The position numbers and the translations under genes were made by a program. 64,000 nucleotides of DNA from Polaribacter sejongensis (lineage in GTDB: Bacteria > Bacteroidota > Bacteroidia > Flavobacteriales > Flavobacteriaceae). The notes beneath the pieces are model-generated. The model saw only the letters and a program-made list of their open reading frames with translations. It was not told the origin of the DNA and ran no database searches. Below, piece after piece: positions 61,852 to 64,000 of this stretch. Where the stretch lies: the NCBI RefSeq assembly GCF_038024065.1, contig NZ_CP150667.1, forward strand, positions 3,293,501 through 3,357,500. The letters are read 5' to 3'. Each line of letters begins with the position of its first letter. Position 1 is the first letter of the stretch.

Positions 61852-62460
61852 ATGAAAAAATGGTTAATACCAGTAATAGTAATCCTTGTTGTTGTTTTCG
61901 GAGTATACAATTGGGGTAAAAACTTTAATAATGAAGCTGTTGTTTTACAAGAAGATGCAAAAACAACTTGGTCTAATGTAGAGAGCTCTTACCAACGTAG
62001 AAATGATTTAATTGGTAATCTGATTAAAACAGTACAAGGAGCAGCAGATTTTGAAAGAACTACTTTAACAGAAGTAATTGAAGCGAGAGCGAAAGCAACC
62101 TCTGTAAATATAAATGCAGGAGATTTAACAGCAGATAACATGGCGCAATTTCAACAAGCGCAATCTGGCCTAACAGGTGCATTATCTAAGTTATTAGTTT
62201 CTGTAGAACGTTATCCAGAATTAAAAGCGAATCAAAACTTTTTAGAATTACAAAGTCAGTTAGAAGGTACAGAGAACAGAATTAATGTTGCTAGAGATCG
62301 TTTTAATGAAGGTGTAAATAATTATAACAAACACATAAAAGTGTTTCCAAATTCGGTGTTAGCAGGAATGTTTAATTTTGATGAAATGGATCGTTATAAA
62401 GCAGATGCGGGATCTGAAAATGCACCAGATGTAGAGTTTAATTTCAACAATAAAAACTAA
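61852..62460 (+). CDS. LemA-family protein
   Basis: A 202-residue protein with an N-terminal signal anchor (WLIPVIVILVVVFGVYNWG) and a helical LemA domain (AKTTWSNVESSYQRRNDLIGNLIKTVQG, ELKANQNFLELQSQLEGTENRINVARDRFNEGVNNYN). Its function is unclear; it is regularly co-transcribed with TPM proteins, as here, where the next two genes follow by 4 bp and with a 4-bp overlap. Confidence 0.93.
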   Translation: MKKWLIPVIVILVVVFGVYNWGKNFNNEAVVLQEDAKTTWSNVESSYQRRNDLIGNLIKTVQGAADFERTTLTEVIEARAKATSVNINAGDLTADNMAQFQQAQSGLTGALSKLLVSVERYPELKANQNFLELQSQLEGTENRINVARDRFNEGVNNYNKHIKVFPNSVLAGMFNFDEMDRYKADAGSENAPDVEFNFNNKN

Positions 62461-62464
62461 TAAT

Positions 62465-62902
62465 ATGTCTAAAGTAGAAGCTTTTCTGTCTCCAGAAGAA
62501 GAACAAGAAATTATTTCTGCTATTAGAGTTGCAGAGAAAAAAACTTCTGGCGAAATACGAGTTCACATAGAGGCTTCTACAGAGAAGAATCATGATGAAC
62601 GAGCGTTAGAAGTTTTTCATTTGCTAAAAATGAACAACACTAAAGATGATAATGCAGTGTTGATCTATGTTGCTGTAAAAGACAAGAAATTTGTTATTTA
62701 TGGTGATAAAGGAATTAACAATGTAGTGCCAAAAGATTTTTGGGATACCACCAAAGATGTAATGCAAAATCATTTTAAGCAAGGTAACTTTAAACAAGGA
62801 ATTGTTGACGGAATCTTAAAGGCAGGAAAAGAGTTAAGAACACATTTTCCTTGGCAAATTGATGATGTAGATGAACTTTCTAATGAGATTTCTAAAGGAT
62901 GA
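62465..62902 (+). CDS. TPM-domain protein (soluble)
   Basis: A 145-residue TPM-domain protein (about residues 8-130): SPEEEQEIISAIRVAEKKTSGEIRVHIEAS, then NAVLIYVAVKDKKFVIYGDKGIN. It has no signal peptide. TPM domains are linked to acid-phosphatase-like activity in plants and photosystem assembly; the bacterial role is not known. Its stop overlaps the next start by ATGA. Confidence 0.9.
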   Translation: MSKVEAFLSPEEEQEIISAIRVAEKKTSGEIRVHIEASTEKNHDERALEVFHLLKMNNTKDDNAVLIYVAVKDKKFVIYGDKGINNVVPKDFWDTTKDVMQNHFKQGNFKQGIVDGILKAGKELRTHFPWQIDDVDELSNEISKG

Positions 62903-63750
62903 TATACAGTAAACAGTATTCAGTAAATAGTATTCAATTAGCAGTGTTTTTTAGAAAAATTACTTTTTTTATTGCGTTTTTATTCACGTTAAGTGTTTTT
63001 TCTCAGGGCTATCAAATACCAGAAATTCCAGAGTTTCAAACCAGTGTTTATGATTATACTAGTTTATTAACGGAGAGTCAAAAAACAAGTTTAGAAGGTA
63101 AGCTGGTTCGTTATTCAGATACTACTTCTACGCAAATTGTAGTAGCTATTATTCCATCCACCGAAGGTGAAAATATTAATTATTTAGCCGCTAATTGGGG
63201 AGAGAAATGGGGAATAGGTGATGCAAAAAAAGACAATGGTGTTTTAATGTTGTTGGCATTAAACGACAGAAAAATTGCCATTCAAGCTGGTAAAGGTACA
63301 GAACATCTTTTAACCGATTTTCAGGCAAAAAGAATTATTGAAAGAGTCATTATTCCTGAGTTTAAAAGAGGAGATTATTATAGTGGTTTAGACAAAGGGT
63401 CTGATTATATTTTTAGAACCTTAAACGGAGAGTTTAAAGGAAGTAGACAAAAAGACGCAGAAGGTTTTGATCCTGGAATTATTATTTTTATCATTATAGT
63501 AATCATCATTTTTATTTTAATTTCTAGAGGAAATAAAAATAATGGTAGTGGTGGTAGAGGTTTTAGAAGCGGGTCTATTGCAGGAGCTATTTTAGAAACT
63601 ATTATTTTAAGTAACGCCGGTAGAGGTAGCGGAAGTTTTGGCGGTGGTTTTGGAAGTTCATCTGGAGGCGGAAGCTTCGGTGGAGGCGGCTTTGGAGGCG
63701 GTTTCGGCGGAGGTAGTTTTGGTGGAGGTGGCGCTTCTGGTGGCTGGTAA
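62899..63750 (+). CDS. TPM-domain protein, membrane anchored, with glycine-rich tail
   Basis: A 283-residue protein with a signal peptide or anchor (about residues 17-38, FFRKITFFIAFLFTLSVFSQG), a TPM domain (45-180: YDYTSLLTESQKTSLEGKLV, IVVAIIPSTEGENINYLAANWGEKWGIG), one TM helix (FIIIVIIIFILI) and a glycine-serine tail (SFGGGGFGGGFGGGSF). The layout is that of YgcG-type proteins. It overlaps the preceding gene by 4 bp. Confidence 0.92.
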   Translation: MIYSKQYSVNSIQLAVFFRKITFFIAFLFTLSVFSQGYQIPEIPEFQTSVYDYTSLLTESQKTSLEGKLVRYSDTTSTQIVVAIIPSTEGENINYLAANWGEKWGIGDAKKDNGVLMLLALNDRKIAIQAGKGTEHLLTDFQAKRIIERVIIPEFKRGDYYSGLDKGSDYIFRTLNGEFKGSRQKDAEGFDPGIIIFIIIVIIIFILISRGNKNNGSGGRGFRSGSIAGAILETIILSNAGRGSGSFGGGFGSSSGGGSFGGGGFGGGFGGGSFGGGGASGGW

Positions 63751-63806
63751 ATTCCATTTTAATCTTTCTTGTTGGAAGAAAATCTAATTATAAAAAAATA
63801 AATTAT

Positions 63807-63841
63807 AAACCCTTCAGAATAAAAAAGCTGAAGGGTTTTAA
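63807..63841 (+). terminator. Intrinsic terminator after the LemA-TPM unit
   Basis: Stem AAACCCTTCAG (63807-63817) and CTGAAGGGTTT (63828-63838) followed by T residues. Confidence 0.85.
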
Positions 63842-63864
63842 TATTAAAATAAATAGTATTGTTG

Positions 63865-64000
63865 ATGAAAGTAATAACTGTAATTTTTAGTTTTCTGTCT
63901 TTATTAAGTTGTCAGAATTTTGGTAGTTTAAAACTTATATCAGAATTATCAAAAGACTTAGAAGAGGTTTCTGGAGCAGAAGTAGTTGCCAATTCAGATT
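63865..64000 (+). CDS. Lipoprotein, 5' end only
   Basis: The reading frame starts at the ATG at 63865 with MKVITVIFSFLSLLSCQN (lipobox LLSC, Cys16) and continues through LSKDLEEVSGAEVVANSD to the edge. LEEVSGAEVV resembles the start of SdiA-regulated-like beta-propeller proteins. Too short to assign. Confidence 0.65.
   Translation, partial: MKVITVIFSFLSLLSCQNFGSLKLISELSKDLEEVSGAEVVANSD

Noticed and set aside
1..64000. tRNA, rRNA, insertion sequences, integrase genes, replication origin.
   Set aside because: None recognised on either strand by eye; a dedicated tRNA and covariance-model search would be decisive.

Overview
The window is chromosomal DNA of an AT-rich marine-type member of Flavobacteriaceae (Bacteroidota), probably near Polaribacter or Tenacibaculum. 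The evidence is the Bacteroidota promoter grammar (TTG, about 19 bp, TAnnTTTG), a remnant of a type IX secretion (T9SS) C-terminal sorting domain, TonB receptors with carboxypeptidase-like regulatory domains, surface lipoproteins with acidic residues after the lipobox cysteine, and typical flavobacterial gene neighbourhoods such as ileS-DksA-lspA and alaS-M23-MerR-LemA-TPM. Most genes are core functions. No rRNA, tRNA, CRISPR array, transposase or integrase was recognised.

Layout. 1-3119: a minus-strand operon of divergent PiT-like permease, porin and universal stress protein (cut by the window edge), plus a small membrane protein. 3197-10791: bacilliredoxin, a TerB/DnaJ co-chaperone flanked by inverted-repeat elements, ileS, a DksA-like protein, an exported protein, lspA and a DUF4230 protein. 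10841-11223: debris of a T9SS cargo gene. 11439-14060: a four-gene cluster with a membrane protein, a histidine kinase and a LuxR-type regulator. 14242-18236: uvrC and a patatin fused to an outer-membrane barrel. 18601-27620: a phosphate-uptake region (PiT permease, OprP-like porin, TonB receptor, internally duplicated lipoprotein). 27983-32543: two DUF3575-type proteins and a very large outer-membrane protein. 32600-36405: Ogt, a HigBA toxin-antitoxin pair, TatD, a DEAD-box helicase and a small protein. 36447-40544: an AAA+ ATPase/DUF6414-like two-gene module and a MuiA-like protein, with a 49-bp sequence repeated upstream of both units. 40738-49929: SDR, OmpA-like lipoprotein, ApbE, a TPR-like protein, a methyltransferase, a GxxExxY nuclease-like gene inside inverted repeats, map, a HAD phosphatase, a thioredoxin-like lipoprotein and gpmI. 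50094-57531: aromatic amino acid hydroxylase, rhodanese, a GSCFA protein and two convergent surface lipoproteins. 57574-64000: alaS, M23 peptidase, MerR, LemA, two TPM proteins and a truncated lipoprotein.

The strongest regulatory observation is a shared motif, (A/T)TAACAT-N4-(A/T)TAACAT with 11-bp period, just upstream of the -7 region of the PiT, porin and TonB-receptor promoters, with a weaker variant before the second PiT-like operon. Its architecture is that of a Pho box, and it suggests one phosphate-starvation regulon. Between the divergent porin and TonB receptor lies an intrinsic terminator with no gene upstream, whose loop is complementary to a nearby segment, so a small structured RNA is possible.

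The best candidates for an undescribed system are the AAA+/DUF6414-like pair (36447-38487) and the roughly 510-bp GxxExxY cassette (45652-46159). Functions are assigned from motifs recognised by eye; no database search was run.
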